DNA of 64,000 bases, taken from positions 1,674,001-1,738,000 of the forward strand of contig CP126193.1 of NCBI GenBank assembly GCA_030272155.1. The letters are read 5' to 3'. Below the pieces are notes generated by a model. The model had not been told where the DNA came from. It saw only the letters and a list, made by a program, of their open reading frames with translations, and ran no database searches. Source of the DNA: Tetradesmus obliquus (taxonomy: Eukaryota > Chlorophyta > Chlorophyceae > Sphaeropleales > Scenedesmaceae). Made by a program: the position numbers and the translations under genes. Numbering within the stretch: position 1 is the first letter of the stretch; each line of letters opens with the position of its first letter. This document shows, one piece after another, positions 63,241 to 64,000 of this stretch.

Positions 63241-63942
63241 ATGTCACGGGGTAGCGCTCAACTCGTCGTATGGCTACTGCTTCTGTATGTAGTGGCTGCA
63301 GGGGCTGCATGTAACCAAGGGGATCTTGCATATCGTATCGAAAATCACATCAAGCACCATGACAAGACAGCAGCACGGCGTTCCAACTGCAGCCGCTGCG
63401 CATATAACAGGGAACACAAGTGAGTACAGTGTTACCCTCAAGGGTGCCTTTGAAAACTGCACTAGCTGTGTGTGCTGCTGCCTGACAACATCTGGGGCTT
63501 TGCCAGCGCTTGTGGCGTGTGCCTGCGCTCCCCGAAGATCTGCCACGCCCGGAAGCATAACATGTCATGGCACATCGCAGGTGTGCTCTTGAACATGCCT
63601 GACCTGCAACCCCCCAAGTTTGACCGCCACTCGAGGCATGCCCCTTTGAAGCCCAAGGAAGACTGCCCGGACTGCGGCGCAGGCGTCAATACATTTGATG
63701 CTGTCTGGCTGGAAGTGATGCAGTGTGATGCGGGGATTTCCCTAAATGACAGCGCACGGCCAGGGATTTTGATAGATGACAGCGCACAGCCATCACTGAT
63801 AGCCTGGTGCCGGACACTGCTGGAGGTTGCTGTAGAATCTTTGAAGGGGTTGGCGCTGATGCTTGTCGTGCTGTTGATGCTGCCGCCAGTGCCAGTGATT
63901 AGCGAGCAGCAGGCACGCGCGCTCCGCCTGCAAATGTTGTAG
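63241..63942 (+). CDS. Secretory-pathway Cys/His-rich protein (splicing not resolved)
   Basis: The first exon, 63241-63419, starts MSRGSAQLVVWLLLLYVVAA, a signal peptide, then CNQGDLAYRIENHIKHHD and NCSRCAYNREHK. A second exon from about 63466 reads DNIWGFASACGVCLRSPKIC, then HARKHNMSWHIAGVLLNMPD, PKEDCPDCGAG, and a C-terminal hydrophobic span (LKGLALMLVVLLMLPPVPVI) before the stop at 63942. Repeated C-x2-C and His pairs suggest metal or disulphide bonding. The obvious donor (gtgagt at 63420) and acceptor (actag ending at 63465) leave the two frames out of step by one, so a small exon or another junction is missing. Family unknown; probably membrane-anchored. Confidence 0.4.
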
Positions 63943-64000
63943 CTCACATCATGATGCACTGTGTTGTACGTGGTGCGTTGTGCCGGTTGTGTCTGCTCCG

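Overview
The window is nuclear DNA of a eukaryote, most likely a chlorophyte green alga. A Sphaeropleales-like genome would fit, but the order is an inference. The reasons are: intron-rich genes with GT-AG introns ending in CTGCAG; dense CAG/CTG triplet repeats; a plastid/mitochondrial-type pyruvate formate-lyase; a plant-type thioredoxin-like 3-3; and a plant PyrP2-like HAD phosphatase. No prokaryotic operon, CRISPR array, rRNA or convincing tRNA was found. All exon models were read by eye. Each was tested by whether codon phase closes across every intron and whether total CDS length divides by three.

Layout. 0-19 kb (+): the 3' part of a Gln/Ala-rich protein, a UPF0193-like gene, a plastid HAD phosphatase, a 479-aa protein of unknown function and a four-EF-hand protein. 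21-28 kb (-): a complete 17-exon pyruvate formate-lyase. 29-34 kb: a cyclic-nucleotide-binding-domain protein (-) and a small secreted protein (+), head to head with start codons only about 30 bp apart. 36-39 kb (-): a TPR protein. 40-41.5 kb (+): a thioredoxin-like protein. 44-52.5 kb (+): a secreted von Willebrand A plus class-3 lipase protein, with a 4-kb hAT transposon in one intron. 52.5-56.3 kb: a degenerate long tandem-repeat array. 56.7-64 kb (+): a type I membrane protein, a secreted patatin-like phospholipase and the start of another secretory gene.

Themes. The clearest metabolic gene is PFL, for mixed-acid fermentation in the dark without oxygen. The right half is rich in secretory-pathway proteins, including two structurally unrelated lipases within 18 kb. 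The most unusual feature is structural. In several genes, short segments spanning an exon end and its splice site are tandemly duplicated two to four times (periods about 90-240 bp), leaving exon look-alikes inside introns or after the stop codon. CTG microsatellites also abut 3' splice sites repeatedly. Long T/G-rich downstream flanks suggest long 3' UTRs.
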